A stretch of DNA of 64,000 nt from Phaseolus vulgaris (GCF_000499845.2 NC_023757.2:7226118-7290117); one strand, 5' to 3'. Shown: positions 36,554 through 49,385, counted from the first letter of the stretch. The notes: generated by a model from the sequence alone, not told the origin. Numbers and translations: made by a program.

Positions 36554-37217
36554 CTAGGGGCACTTAGGTTTGTTGCCATGAGTGGTCATGTCTGTGTAAC
36601 ACTTCCCACACACCTCTCTGTTACCATAAGGACCTGGAGGAACACACTTGCACCTTGAACAGCATGTCCCGCAAGCTCTTGTGCAGATCTTTGGCCTTGA
36701 CTCTAAACTGCATCTCACCTTGCACCTCTCTCCACAATCTTCCAAACACACAACAACAAAAATGTTCATTCTTTCTTCTTTTCTTTTTTCACAATTTCAC
36801 TATAGTAACCCTTTTTCCAAGAGATCAAAAAACACAAGTGAGAAAAGTAAATAAAGAATCATACCCACAAATGACAAAAGCTTTCTGATGGGTCCTTTCA
36901 CCAGCTGCAAAAAAAGAAGCCAAGGCAGTGAAAACAGTAATAACAAGCAAATAAACAAAGTATAAAGGTGGCTAAACGACATGCAATGCAACCTCAGAAT
37001 GGGTGAGATGGCCTTCTATGTTGACACTAGAAGCAGCATAAGTCACCTGCAAATCAAGCTCAAAGCCTAAAAAATTAAGGCAAAAGTTTTGTAATGGAAA
37101 AATTCTGATATATGTGTATGTTTAGGAGTATGTTGCACTTACATTTGGCATGCAGAAGAATAGTGCAGAAGCCATGAGCAGCAGCAGCAACAGTAAAGTC
37201 TTGAGTTTGTTCTCCAT
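36554..37217 (-). CDS. GASA/snakin family gibberellin-regulated cysteine-rich peptide
   Basis: This is a small secreted cysteine-rich protein of the GASA/snakin family, whose members act in growth, hormone responses or antimicrobial defence. Four minus-strand exons, all GT-AG: 37143-37217, 36993-37046, 36865-36904 and 36554-36738. They give 354 nt and 117 aa. The start MENKLKTLLLLLLLMASALF is a clear signal peptide. A variable linker follows, then a C-terminal domain of about 60 residues with exactly twelve cysteines: DCGERCKVRC, CTRACGTCCSRCKC, VCGKCY, and a final KCP. The spacing is that of the family. A TATA box lies 72-78 nt upstream of the ATG. The last splice junction is supported because it restores the V-D-C-G start of the domain. 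Which subgroup or function applies cannot be read from sequence alone. Confidence 0.95.
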
Positions 37218-37288
37218 TTTGGAAGTATGAAGTTGGTAGGAGAAGGAGCTTGAAATGTTGAGTAGCATTTCTGAGGGCAGAGGCATGT

Positions 37289-37295
37289 TTTTATA
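37289..37295 (-). promoter_or_regulatory. TATA box of the GASA gene
   Basis: TATAAAA on the minus strand, 72-78 nt upstream of the start codon, a normal distance for a short 5' UTR. No other good TATA is nearer. Confidence 0.7.
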
Positions 37296-37299
37296 GTAG

Positions 37300-39492
37300 T
37301 GTTATGGATTCTCCCTCCTTTTGCAATTACAGTGACACCCTTTCTTTTGTTATTAATGTCAATTACTTTTGGCAGTGTGCATCGAAAATCAAAGTTGGTG
37401 GAATTCAATTCATTCACATTCATCACCTTCATATTTTTAAAAACCATTTTTCTTCTTCTGTTTTTATTACAGAGTTGCTTATATTTTTTTTTATGATTAA
37501 CACACCTTAATCATACCAATGAAATGAAAAATAATCTCATCTATTTTTTAAAATATTCTTCTTTTAATTTATTTGAAGTTAACTATTTGTTACCTTTTTT
37601 TAAAAAAATGAATATTTTTATTTTTAATATTTTCATGACATGAAATAAGAATGTGTTAGCGTAATTTAATAAAATATAATTTGATTTATGTAAAATTATA
37701 CACATATATATAGTAATGTTTCTACAAAATTTTATACTACAACAATTATTTTAAAAATATAATTGAAATACAATGATAAGGAAACTTTTTTTTTTATATT
37801 ATCATATAATGATACTCTAGAATTAATTTTTCCAATACACCTAGACATGAAAAATTGGAGGGGTTGAGTTTGACTTTTCCATCCTCAACCTCATAAAATG
37901 AGACAAATTCAGGTTTAAAAGATGGATTTGAAAAACCTAAAGAAATTCATCTAGTTTTTAAAAATTTAATTGACTTATACACTTTAAATAAATAGTATAT
38001 TAAATTGTTAATTCATGATAACTTTACTTGAACATGAGCAGCATATTTATTGTATAAATTAGTCCATGAATAAATTCTGATGGCATCTTTTGTGGGGTAG
38101 TGAAAGACAGATGGCCTTTAAAAAGGAAGGAGCATGCATGCATTTGAAGGAGAGAAAGACAAATGTACAAAACTTCAAATTAATGGCTGCCCTAATGGCC
38201 AAGAATCTATTTTAGAGAGTGTCAGCAAGTGGCCCATTTCCTCATTCACTATGGCTAGGTGGCTAACTATGCCCTTAATTTGTGGGGTGCCACATTAAAC
38301 CTTTTCAAACTTCAAGAAATAGGTCAAATCAAATTATTTGAGAGTGATAACAATTAAAAAAGTGGGATAAATGAATCTTTTAGTTCTTGTGAAAATGAGT
38401 GATAATTTAACTTTTGAAACCATGGGATAGATATATTTGATCTTAGAATCTACATATGTAAGAAGTGCCACAGCTGTGTTTTGTCGTTGATTTTTTGAAG
38501 TTTTTTTTTGTGTGTGTGTGTGTGTTTAGACTTTAATGTTTGAAGATCAATTAGAACTAAATTTTGTAATTTGAAAATCAATTTTCGTATTTTGATGTAA
38601 AGTTTTGGAATCAATCTGTCAACGGTGAGTTAATTCTGACATTTTTTTTTCTATTATATATTAAATTAGAATTTCTTTTATCTTTCATGAATTAAATAGT
38701 CATTTTGATTTATATATTGAGGGATAAAAAATACTTATTTACTAAAAGAAATATTGTTAGTCATACTAAGTATATTATAATATTTATTAAATTACATTTT
38801 AAGTCTTTTATAATTAATTTAGACATTTTTTAGTTAAGTTTTTATTATTTTTTTTAGTTTATTGAATATTTAAAATTTATATATTTTTAATTGAGTTTTT
38901 ATTGTTTAATATTTTTATTAGTTAGTTGACGTGTTTGTCATATTATTATCTCCTTTATGGTTACTATAAGACAATATTACGGTTACTATAAGACAATATT
39001 ACGGTTAATCTAAAATGACAATAGTTTTTATTGTTTTAGGTTGAAAGATAATAAGAGATTGTTGTAGTCACCTACATTAATAATGGTGACAATGATAATT
39101 CCTTGATCACGGTAAGAGACGATATAAGAGAACACGAAAATCTTATTATCCAATATATTTTTAATTAAAATAATAAAAGTTATTTACTGTTTTATATTAA
39201 CCACATTATTATTTTATATTAATCATAAAATTTTATATTTTTTAACACAAGGAGATAAGTAAGCAAAATAATAGGGTAAGATAACAATCATGCTACCAGA
39301 AAAATTAAAAGACAGAGATTTAGCTGAAAACATCCAAATTTATGAAGTTCTTAAAACTTAGTTAAGATTTTAAAAATTATATTTAATATATTTATGAACC
39401 ATTACTAAATTGTTGAAAAAATGTCTCACTTATATATTTATTTGATAGTGAACTCTCTCATTCGCTCACTTTAATACTTATTATCATGAGAT
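37300..39492. other. Intergenic region upstream of the GASA gene
   Basis: This is the promoter side of the GASA gene, then AT-rich DNA. It includes a short (TG)n run near 38508-38524 and a 25-bp direct repeat around ACGGTTACTATAAGACAATA near 38955-39003. No gene was seen. Confidence 0.5.
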
Positions 39493-40911
39493 GTTGGAAA
39501 TGAAATTTATAAATACTTTCGAGAATATGTTAGTGATCTACATGTTGAGTCTCTGGACGATCTAGATGATATATCTAGATGATCTAGACGCTAGACAGTC
39601 TTATGAAATACTAAATGGTCCTTTAGTTTATATCATATGTTTATGTTTTGATGATACAAAAATTGTTTGTATGATATGCTTGAAAATTGGAAGATCTAAA
39701 AAATGTTTTATACAATAGCAGTATGTAGAGCGTCTACAATCTTTGTTCATGATATACAGTCTAAGAAATTAGATGGTCATGCTAGACGATCTGATGAACA
39801 AATTGAATGTGTAATATTTTTCAATTAAAAAATTGAAGGAAATATTTTTGAATACAATATCTACTATATACGCGTTCAATCAAAGAGATTATGTACTAAA
39901 AAAATGTTAAAATACGAAATCACAAAATCACCCTATTCATCGCTATTTTAAGGATATATCTAAGGTTTATCTTTTCTTAAACATATTTGATCAAATTAAT
40001 GTTTGCAATTATATTTTATCATGAGTTGCACATATTTTGTACTTTTTTAAATAGAAATATTATGAATAAATAAAAATCTTTAATGTTTTGTTTTAATGTC
40101 ATGAAAAAGATGGAATGAAAAGATTATCAATTTAAGTTTTGATGATTTTTTACTAATCCATATTGCGATTACTTTCAAATTAATTTTGTTCAACATATTT
40201 GAAGCAAAACCAAATTTTGTTATTTTTTAGGATCGCATACCAAAAATATGATAAAAGATAATGAAAAATTCAACGTAACCACTTTAGGATCAAATGTCAA
40301 ATTAAAAGATATATAAAGATATTGAAGGAGTAGAACGAAAAGAAAGGCTAACAAAAGTCATATTAGCAATCTTGTTGAAAATACAAAAGAGATGCAGTGA
40401 GTTTCTAATATAGTTATAAGAGCATCTAGTCTACTAGGTTGAGTGTTGAACCATTGTAATTCTTCACATTGTGAAGTAATACTCGTATGAGCTTTCTTTA
40501 TGCTCTTTTTGAGAGTGTTTTATTGGTTCTTTGGGGGGTTAATAAGTTGTAACCTGGAAATGTGCTAATACTTGTTATAACCTAGAGAGGTGAGAGTACT
40601 ATTTGAACTTGGAGAGGTGATAATACGTGTTATAACCAGTTGGTTAGTGGAAGCTCCTAAGCAGTTTCTTAAGGGGACTAGACATAACCTGAGTTTGGGT
40701 GAACCTGGAAATGATTTACTATTGTTGTTTTAATTCTTACTATTGAATGATTTACTATACAAACTTACTAAACAATCTATTAAACAGTCTTACTATATGT
40801 ATATGTTAGACGATTCATTAAACGATCTAATTAGACAATCTAATTATTCATTGCGAAAAGAGAGTCTAAAGGCTCCAGTAAACCCCTCTTCTAGAGCCAA
40901 TTACACCTACA
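39493..40911 (+). mobile_element. Probable copia LTR with primer-binding site
   Basis: The right end is well marked: ...TTACACCTACA, then TTGGTATTAGAGC at 40913, close to the tRNA-Met primer-binding site TGGTATCAGAGC. Upstream is a long block with GACGATCTAGA-type motifs and GTTATAACC repeats, typical of large legume copia LTRs. The left boundary (a TGTTGGAAATG at 39493) is a guess. Only a short leader remains downstream, with no gag, so this looks like an LTR left by truncation. Confidence 0.5.
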
Positions 40912-40912
40912 A

Positions 40913-40925
40913 TTGGTATTAGAGC
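40913..40925 (+). promoter_or_regulatory. Retrotransposon primer-binding site
   Basis: TTGGTATTAGAGC is complementary, with one change, to the 3' end of initiator tRNA-Met. It directly follows the LTR end. Confidence 0.65.
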
Positions 40926-41189
40926 TAACCTTTGGGGTTAGTTCTTAACAGGATAAGAGGAGATGATCCTGATAGACTCTATGGACTCTGAAAAATAAGT
41001 GCTTATGATTCATCAAGAAAAGTGATCATGTTATAAGTTCTTTATTTTTAAATCTATCACACTCCAAGTAATACTTTTCCTTTTTTTTGGTAAATTTTCT
41101 TGATGAACTGGTCATGCGAGGTGGGCTAAAGTGGGTTAGTGGGTTGAAAAATTGAGTCCGCCCCACGTTTCTTACTAGCGGGCTTTGCC

Positions 41190-41870
41190 ATCCCTAATTA
41201 TTTTTAGGTCAAGCTTTAGCTCAAATAAATTGTATAGAGTTGTTTAGGATTTCATGGGTCATGTATTGGGCCTAGTAGCATAAAATAATTGGACCAAATA
41301 TTTAGGCCAAGTAGCATAAGATTTTGGACTTGTATTTGGGTCAATAATAAAATAGTCTAGTTAGGGTAACAATTGAGCTTCTTTAAGCTCAACGTAACCC
41401 TAAAACATATAGGATATATTAGATGACGAAAATTACATTGGCATGGAACACATGGACGTCCACATGGCAGCTTAAGAGTGGAGAGGAATTAACATGGAAG
41501 GTGTGAGCTAAACATGGAAGCATTCACATGGCACCTTCTCATTGGAGAGTTTTATTTTGAATTTTCAAATTTTGGGTCCAAAACTTTTCAGCCTTCTCTC
41601 CTATAAATTGAGATGCTTGGCTCTCATTTTATAAGATCAATATATGAGTGAATTGGTGCCCAAGTTTGCAAGCTTTCTCACTCCCTTGTCTAGACTTCTC
41701 TAGGATAGACACCTTGATCTTCTTCTTCACCTCTCCAAGTGATATGGCCCAACCAATCACTCTCCCTAACTTTCATGTACCTTCAAGGAAACCATAGCTC
41801 CATTGGAGCCCTCCTTGTTCCACTCCTTCCATTGAGCTTCCACAAACTCCATCAAAAGTCCAAGGAAACC
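41190..41870 (+). mobile_element. LTR-like promoter block with TATA box
   Basis: CTATAAATT near 41601-41609 is followed by a leader of about 130 bp and a CT-rich tract, the plan of an LTR U3-R-U5. It differs in base composition from the flanks. No pair was found; the class is unknown. Confidence 0.4.
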
Positions 41871-41879
41871 AATCGGTCA

Positions 41880-42130
41880 TGAAGGCAACACCATCATCCT
41901 TTCTCTTGTCGAATGTTTACCAAAGCGGTGAATATCAAATGGTGTGGTTGACTCATTACAAACTGTGTCCTGAACTTAGCCGCCAACATGTCGAAAGAGT
42001 CAATCGAGAGGGGGGTGGGAAGTCATGTGAACCAACCTAGCGCCCCCCTTCAAAGATGTGGGGAACATGTGAATAACACAACTTCGTTTGTCATATTCCT
42101 TGTTGATACAAAAAATTTCTTCAGCATCTT
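41880..42130 (-). pseudogene. Ty3-gypsy gag fragment
   Basis: Read on the minus strand across shifting frames: FPTSLKGGARLVHMTS, then PPLDSFDMLAAKFRTQF and FTALVNIRQEKG-like pieces. This is the retrotransposon gag core pattern (LKG.A..W, F..L...F...F, L...KQ..GE) of plant gypsy elements. Frameshifts break it and neither zinc knuckle nor pol follows. It lies antisense to the LTR-like block just before it, so the two need not belong together. Confidence 0.7.
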
Positions 42131-42564
42131 GCTTGAGACCTATATTCCTTGCGTAAGCTGAGAAGGTTTCCTCTCAATTATCCCACAATTGCTTTTCGTT
42201 CGCTATGGGATGTACTCCTCGTAATGCTTATTAGTGGATGTGTTAGATCCGGGATGGTGAGGGTATACATGCAAAAAGTGCTTTGTGGCCCAAGTCAGTT
42301 CTTTAGGTGGTTGAGAACGATAAATGCTATTAAAACCTACCTTTTACCCGTCTTACGTCAATCTATTTATATAGTTGTATTGGGCCTTTGCACGGATGAG
42401 TTTGGATTGGTACGAATGGAGTGATTAACCAAATATTAATAGATGGTACAAATGGTTTAGCATGTTCCAGTTAGGGATTAGTCTTGTTCTTAATTATTTG
42501 TTGCATTATATTTCCTATATGGGTTCGATTGTCTTTCCAAGTTCACTTCAACTACGTGAAGCTA
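42131..42564. other. Unassigned sequence between gag fragment and satellite
   Basis: A 91-aa plus-strand open frame (42149-42424) matches nothing I know and is probably chance in element-derived DNA. Confidence 0.4.
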
Positions 42565-43250
42565 TTGTTATTGGCATATGGTATGAGAATGATTTCAAAC
42601 CATTGTTATCGACATATGGTATGAGAATGATTAGTTGAAGCTAGATTTTACTCAAATTTCAAAACCATTGTTATCGGCATATCGTATGAGAATGATTTCA
42701 AATTGTTGTTATCTACATATGGTATGAGAATGATTTCAAATTGTTGTTATCTACATATGGTATGAGAATGATTAGTTGAAGCTAGATTTTACTCAAATTT
42801 CAGAACCATTGTTATCGACATATCGTATGAGAATGATTTCAAACCATTGTTATTGATATAGGGTGTGAGAATGATTAGTTGAAGCTAGATTTTACTCAAA
42901 TTTCAGAACCATTGTTATCGGCATATTGTATGAGAATGATTTCAAGCCATTGTTATCGACATATGGTATGAGAATGATTAGTTGAAACTAGATTTTACTC
43001 AAATTTCATAACCATTGTTATCGGCATATCATATGAGAATGATTTCAAACCATTATTATCGACATATGGTATGAGAATGATTAGTTGAAGCTAGATTTTA
43101 CTCAAATTTCAGAACCATTGTTATCGGCATATCGTATGAGAATGATTTCAAACCATTGTTATCGACATATGGTATGAGAATGATTAGTTGAAGCTAGATT
43201 TTACTCAAATTTCAGAACCATTGTTATCGACATATCGTATAAGAATGATT
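42565..43250. repeat. 103-bp tandem satellite, about 6 units
   Basis: A higher-order unit recurs with CTAGATTTTACTCAAATTTC starting at 42641, 42782, 42885, 42988, 43091 and 43194. Four successive spacings are exactly 103 bp and the first is 141 bp (103 + 38). Each unit holds two related 38-bp subunits built on ACCATTGTTATCGACATATG followed by GTATGAGAATGATT. The longer first spacing is one extra 38-bp subunit. Repeat length is not a multiple of three and stops occur in every frame, so it is not coding. Confidence 0.95.
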
Positions 43251-44217
43251 TTTGACCATATAATGTACATATTGAATTAACTTTAAAAAGTTCTCTTATG
43301 AGTTTCATGTCTAAGTGGGTGCAAACTTTATTCAAACCCTACAATGTTTTGTTAAGCTTAAGGTTGGTTTAATTTTAAAAATCAAAAGATCTTATTTAAC
43401 CTAAATAGAAGCATAATTTCATCTTGGGTTGAGAAGGATAGAGTAGTTAGGAGTGGGTAGATGTGACTTAAAAATCAAATTCACCATGTTAGTAGCTTGT
43501 TTTGTTTGGATTGTGGTTGTTCTGCAATACGAATGAAAGTGACGAGTGGGTAGATGTCAGGCCCCTAAACAGGACCAACATAACCACTGCACCGTGCAAC
43601 TGCCTTCTGTGCACTCCTTTTATTGTTTCACCAGTTTCATACCTAAAGGACATTGATTAGCTCCAATGTCCAATGTTGGTAGGGTTAATTTGAACAAAAT
43701 TGTGCCCACTTTCATTTCTCGTACCATACAAAACTTTATCCTATAGCTATTATTGAACTATCTATAAACTGAGGAATCTGCTTCTTGGTCACACATTTGA
43801 TAGTTGATAATGAATTAATGATGGAAAGAAAGTAAACTATTCACATGTTTGAAACGACACGTTGAGACCACTTCTGACTCCCAAACCATCTCAAACCATT
43901 CAAATGATGCAGAAACTTTGGACAATCTCTAAGAGTTTACTTTTATGTGCAAGAAAGTCTTGATTGATGTATTTTTAAAATGGTAAAAATACAAAAAAAC
44001 TAATTTTAATGATAGAAGTTTAATTTGTATGGATTAATTTTATGAAATGGTAAAGGAGTATAAAACACTGAAAATATTAGCATTTCAGTAGTGGTTTTTG
44101 TTGTTGCAGAAGTGGCAGAGTATTTGTGACAGCAGAAGGGTAAAGCAAATTGAATATGCATTAAGAAGAAGAAAAAAATCTTCCCTGACAGCTAGTTGTG
44201 CCAAAGAATTTGTTGAA
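43251..44217. other. 3' flank of the ILR1-like gene
   Basis: This holds the 3' UTR side of the minus-strand ILR1-like gene near 44217, then unassigned DNA to the satellite. No gene was seen. Confidence 0.5.
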
Positions 44218-47005
44218 TTACAAAGAGTATGAGTTTGTTGAATAAGAATGGTATGAAAGAGCAAATGCTGCATGTATTGCAGCACCAATAGGAAGCACAT
44301 CTTCGTCAATGAAAAAGTAAGGACTATGAGCAGGATATATGGATCCACTCTTCTCATTTCGTGTACCCAGAAGAATGAATGTGCCAGGTACTTTTTCCAA
44401 GTAAAATGCAAAATCTTCACTCCCAGTGAAGAGGGGAGCTAATTTTACTTTATCTTCTCCAACAATCTTACTAGAGACTTGGTGTGCTAGTTGGTATATT
44501 CTTACATCATTTGTGGTTGGAGGGATTGTGGGCTGTTCATTACCTAAGAACTCAACCTCAGCAAAACACCTATGTACTTCTGCCTGCCCTTTGATAACCT
44601 GCCCAAAAGAGGTTACAAATCCACTTAGACAAATCTCTTTCTATCTTTAGTTTTTTCTTCATAGTGACCTTATATCTAGAGTGCAAGCCCTGGAACAAAG
44701 TAAGGTGCATTGGGTGACCCCTTTAAGATTATCCTTAAAATTGACAAGTCCTGTGATTTATGTTATTCTAAATGCAAGTTCTTGAGAAAACCAAGTATAA
44801 AATTCTTCATCCTACATAATATCCACTGAAAGTTGTTTCATCTAAAAATCAATTCTGGATCTGTAATCACGTGAAATCAAACATATGACTTTGATCTAAA
44901 ATCATGTTAACCAGTATTTCATTGTCATGCTGGAAATTAGTTCACAACATTTTGATAAAACAATATGGAATGGACATAACCAGATGTTTACCTCTTCTAT
45001 CCTTTTCCTGAGTCCATAGAAGCTCTTTTTGCTGAATGCTCTGTAAGTACCTCCAAATGTAGCTGAATCAGGGATGATGTCGTGAGCATACCCTGCATTG
45101 ATCATGGCCACAGAAAGCACCTGCCAAACTAAGATCTCTGTATAAAGTTTTGTAGAACTAATAAGTCATGAAGAGAATCAGTTGTACATACTAATTAATG
45201 CGCCAAGTTTCATCTTGCAATGTTTTTATACTACTGAATTTGAGAATTTCACTCCACCTGAGAATCCAAAGGATCAACCTCCCTCGAAACAATGTTTTGC
45301 AAGCTAATAACTGATGTTGAAGCAGCCAAAACTGGATCATAACAATGCTGGGGAACGCCTGCTAAACCCCCTTTTCCACTGATCTTTGCTTTGAAGCCTC
45401 CACATCCAGCTAAAAATTCTCCTGGCCGTGATGCAACAACACCCGTTTGATACTCTGACCCCAAGTGCAACCCAAGAATAGCCCCAACATCTTCAAGCAC
45501 CTTTTCTCGGACCATTTCTTTTGCCCCTGTGCCTCTTTCCTCAGCTGGTTGGAAGATTAGAACAACAGTAGTCTGCATGTGAAGTTAAAAGTTTTCAAAG
45601 GAAGAAAGATGGATGATATATCCTAAATTCCTAATGTTCATCCTCCAATTACACTTTACCTGTAACACGTCTTTCATTTCTTGCAGTATCTTTGCAGCTC
45701 CAAGTAGCATGGCAACATGTGCATCGTGTGCACAAGCATGCATTTTTCCATCCACTTTGCTCTTATGATCCCATTCGACCCTTTCCTGTTGCCAGGCACA
45801 TATGTCAAACTAACCATCAATTACTTGCCAAAATTGTCCTAGAAGATAGCATTGGTAAAGAATGTTGTGTCCCTATTCTCGGCTTAGTACAAATGTACAG
45901 TATTTCAACTGGATATACTAATATAAAATGATCAAATTCATTTATCTCATTTAGTCACAAATGGGTGGTTTGCAATATAAATGAATAAGAGATTAGAAAT
46001 CTGAGTAAAAGAAGGTAGTGTGAGAGGAGTAATATAATGATACAAAAAATCCTGTAGAAGTTGTGAAAGGAAATTAACTGATTTCACCCATTATTAGAAC
46101 ATTGATGGTGGATTAAGGTGTGAATTTCAGTACAGGTCCCATTATAGTTATGGTCACAACTTTCCATTATAAAAACAGTACCCCAGGTTGTACTTAGTGA
46201 ACTTCAACAATAATTATCTTGCCACTGTTTCCTTTTTCCATTTCTGAAAACAATTCCCAGTTACATGATCAACAAGCCTTTTTCAAAATCAATACAGGAT
46301 GCTTCCTCAGATTCAAACAAAGACCAATTCCCAAGTCCAGAAGATTACAAACACAATTAAACTTTTTCCTTTCTTTTACAATTTCTGTCCACCCAGGAAA
46401 CATAACTATTTGCTAGGACCCTTTTCTGATTTTGTTTTCACTAAAAGAAATAACAAAATCAATAGTTAAAACCAACCAGAGCTTAATATCCACAAACATA
46501 AGCATGAACACGTCCATCACTTGTGTCCATGTGGCATCAAAGAAGAAAAGCTTGGAAGAATAAAGTGAGGAAACAGAACAAAGACCTTAACAAAAAACAC
46601 AAGACTGTGAATGGTTTGTAAAATAGCAACACTAACCTGAATTGGCAAAGCATCCATGTCTGCTCTGAGAGCAACAAAAGGAGGAGACCCAGAACCAAGT
46701 TTTGCAACCACACCAGTCCCAGCCACAGGCCACTTGTAGGAAACACCCAACTGGTCAAGCTCACGCCTGATGAGAGCACTTGTCCTGAACTCCTCATTCG
46801 CAAGTTCTGGATGTTCATGGATTTCCCTCCTTATTCTCTTCATCCATTTCACCGTGCTGGGACTGTTAGCTAGCTCGCTAATCTGCTGCTTCAGAGAAGA
46901 CGAACTTTGGTTGGAAAACTCATTGATTGAAGGAGTTTGAAACGTGAAAGTGAAGCAGGTGGGTAGGAAGAGGAAAAGTAGGAGAATAAGTCTAAGATGG
47001 TCCAT
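44218..47005 (-). CDS. ILR1-like IAA/JA-amino acid conjugate hydrolase (M20D)
   Basis: This metal-dependent amidohydrolase frees auxin or jasmonate from amino-acid conjugates, normally in the ER. Five minus-strand exons, all GT-AG and all phase 0: 46637-47005, 45660-45785, 45258-45572, 44992-45120 and 44218-44598. They give 1320 nt and 439 aa, the family's length. A signal peptide ([15 protein letters not shown]) leads. Metal-site residues are C141 and H143 (HACAHDAH), E176/E177 (QPAEERG), H201 (GLHLG) and H404 (PAHSPYF). Two departures from ILR1/IAR3 as I recall them: CAHD for CGHD, and GGLAGVP where the family has GGHA..P. The C-terminus is SYSL, without the KDEL/HDEL-type ER signal. I start at 47005; an in-frame extension upstream runs through the TA microsatellite and encodes only repetitive residues. 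The exact subgroup (ILL number) is not certain. Confidence 0.94.
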
Positions 47006-47054
47006 GTGGCCAAGTGGTAGATATGAAGCTGAAAAATGGAAAATGCTTGGTGTG

Positions 47055-47116
<62 letters not shown>

Positions 47117-47130
47117 GTATATGTATATAT
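47055..47130. repeat. TA/GTAT microsatellite just upstream of the ILR1-like ATG
   Basis: A compound microsatellite: about 25 TA units (with one interruption at about 47065) followed by four ATGT units and a short TA tail. It ends 50 bp and begins 125 bp upstream of the start codon, in the place of the 5' UTR or core promoter, and could itself supply the TATA element. Confidence 0.95.
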
Positions 47131-49385
47131 GAGAAGCCTTGACTAGAGTGGATTTTATTATGTCCACCATAGAGAAAATCCGACCATTCTTCTCTGTATT
47201 GGTTGGCACATCAAAACTATAGCTTTATTCTGGTAAAAGGTTATCTGATTGTGTTTGTGATTTCTTGCCCTTACCCAACTCTATATGCATTTTTTTATGC
47301 CAAACTTTTTCTTTTCTTTGTTCTCCATTGAGAGAGAATAAATTTATTTATTTTTAAATAACCCATTTAGTGCATTCATTGATAATTCAAGATAAAAAAA
47401 AACTGAGTTGGTTGGAATTCACATGTACTAAATGAAAGTTTAACTTAAAATTATTACAATGGGATCTATTATATAGTATTCTTCTATTTGGATGTACTAC
47501 TAGTTATCCTATACTATAGAAGTGTGATACTTTAATATCTTTTAAAAGTATGATAATCGGTGTACAAGTAGTTACACGTTATTTGTTTGACTCTAAATTA
47601 TATAATTATAAAATTATATTTTAGCCATACTTTTCTTAGATGAGTTATGGTGACGGGTGCTAAAATATCTTTTCTAATAAAATAAATAACAACTAAAGTT
47701 CTATTCTCGTAAAAAAATTCAAATTGGCATTTCACTTAAGTATTAATTTCTTTTCTTCTAAAAAGTACCAAATCAAATATCATTTTATAAAGAAGAACAC
47801 TTATTGTTTTTGTAATCACATTAACTCATGTTGTGTTTGGATCTAGATGAATATTGTTCACCCAAATAAAAAAGGGGAGAAGGGGAGAGTAAACCTCGTT
47901 TGGATTTACTGGTGTATGAGAAAGTGAGGATGGGGATTTGGGGGAAAGCAGGGTTCATGGTGTTTAGACAAGGTGAAGAAAGGAGGAGAAAGACAACTAG
48001 TACATGTGGATAAGAATAAATTGTCCTCGCTTTTTATCAATGTGCATGGTTGAACGTTGCAAAGATTCTTAAAGTATATATGCATAAAGATTTCTAAATG
48101 TTGCAGAAGAATAATTTGACTATGGTTGTTGAGCATTTGAAATTGTCATTAAAAACACGTTAATGCAAATGACCTTGGTACACCTTTGGTTCATGGATTC
48201 CTTCTTTATTCTCGCTTGAGCTAGTGTTGTGGTTGGTTTCGTTTTTTATTTTTTCTTAAGGTGGTGGTGTGTGAAGTTCTTTGGTCAGTGCAACTTGAGT
48301 TGGTCTTGGTGGTTGTGAAGTGCAGTGTGGTGGTGTTCGTGTGAACAAAGGTGGTGGCCACCCTTGTGCTTTCGTGATGGTTTGTTCAAAAACAACTTTT
48401 GTATGCATTGAGGTAATCTTCCATGGCTAAAAAACCTTTAAGCGGTCATGATAAAGAAGAAGTAGAACACTTAACAATGAACTAACTCAAGAAAATTGAT
48501 TAGCAATGAACAATAATCGATTATATGGTTGGCACTTTTCAAATTTTTCATAGGAAAATCGATTATGCCGCCCACATAATCAATTATGGCCTTTTTTTTT
48601 ATGTCGTTGTTATGTGATTTCTGTTTTACATTGGTTGGAGTTTACATGATTTTTGCATTGTATGAAAGCCATTTTGAATATTTTATAAACCATTTACAAT
48701 ATACAATATTATGTGTAGGTTGATTACAAGCTGGTGAAAGGGAAATTTGAGGTTGAAAAGCTTCAGTTAATAGTTCTAGTTTGGCCAGGTGTTGTTGTTG
48801 GTTCATTATTATACTTATGACCTTGTTTTTTATTTTTTTTGTTAGATAATTTTGTTCCTATATTTTTAAAACAAGTATTGGTATCGTGTAAAGAAAGATT
48901 TTGATCTCCTACTTGTGAAATTGCACATTTTTAGTAGGTTATCTGCTTTCACTTTTCTTTATCTACTATTTTCAATATGTTTGAATAAAACAGTTTCCGT
49001 TATTATAAAAGAAGTTAATATCTATATCTATATAAAAGAGATTTTCCTTATAACCATTTTTTGGTGTATATACATTTTTTTCTATTCTACTTTTATTTAA
49101 TATATCTCATTTTATTAATACAAGGAAGTATTTTGTCATTTCATATCAATTATTTAAAAAATAATATTATTTTTTAATTTTTTAAATTAGTATTAATGTA
49201 TGGTTTTTATATGACTTTTCTACTTTTTTCTTAATTCCTTATTTTAAGGAAACAATAGGAAAAAAGAGAAAGCATAATCTCACATATTTTCATACCAAAT
49301 CTCACATATCAAATAAAATAATTTCTGTTTTCAATCACTCTTTGCACTCCATTTTTAGCTTTTCAATTTTGACTAATCCAAAATC

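Noticed and set aside
36648..36888. Open frames opposite the last GASA exons
   Set aside because: Antisense shadows of the cysteine-rich coding region.
42149..42424. 91-aa plus-strand frame next to the gag fragment
   Set aside because: No recognisable domain; lies in element-derived DNA.
42565..43250. Possible CRISPR-like array
   Set aside because: The spacers are themselves repeated, the units are 103 bp, and the genome is a plant nucleus; it is an ordinary satellite.
46944..47132. 62-aa open frame opposite the ILR1-like exon 1
   Set aside because: Antisense shadow ending in a run of I-Y coded by the TA microsatellite.
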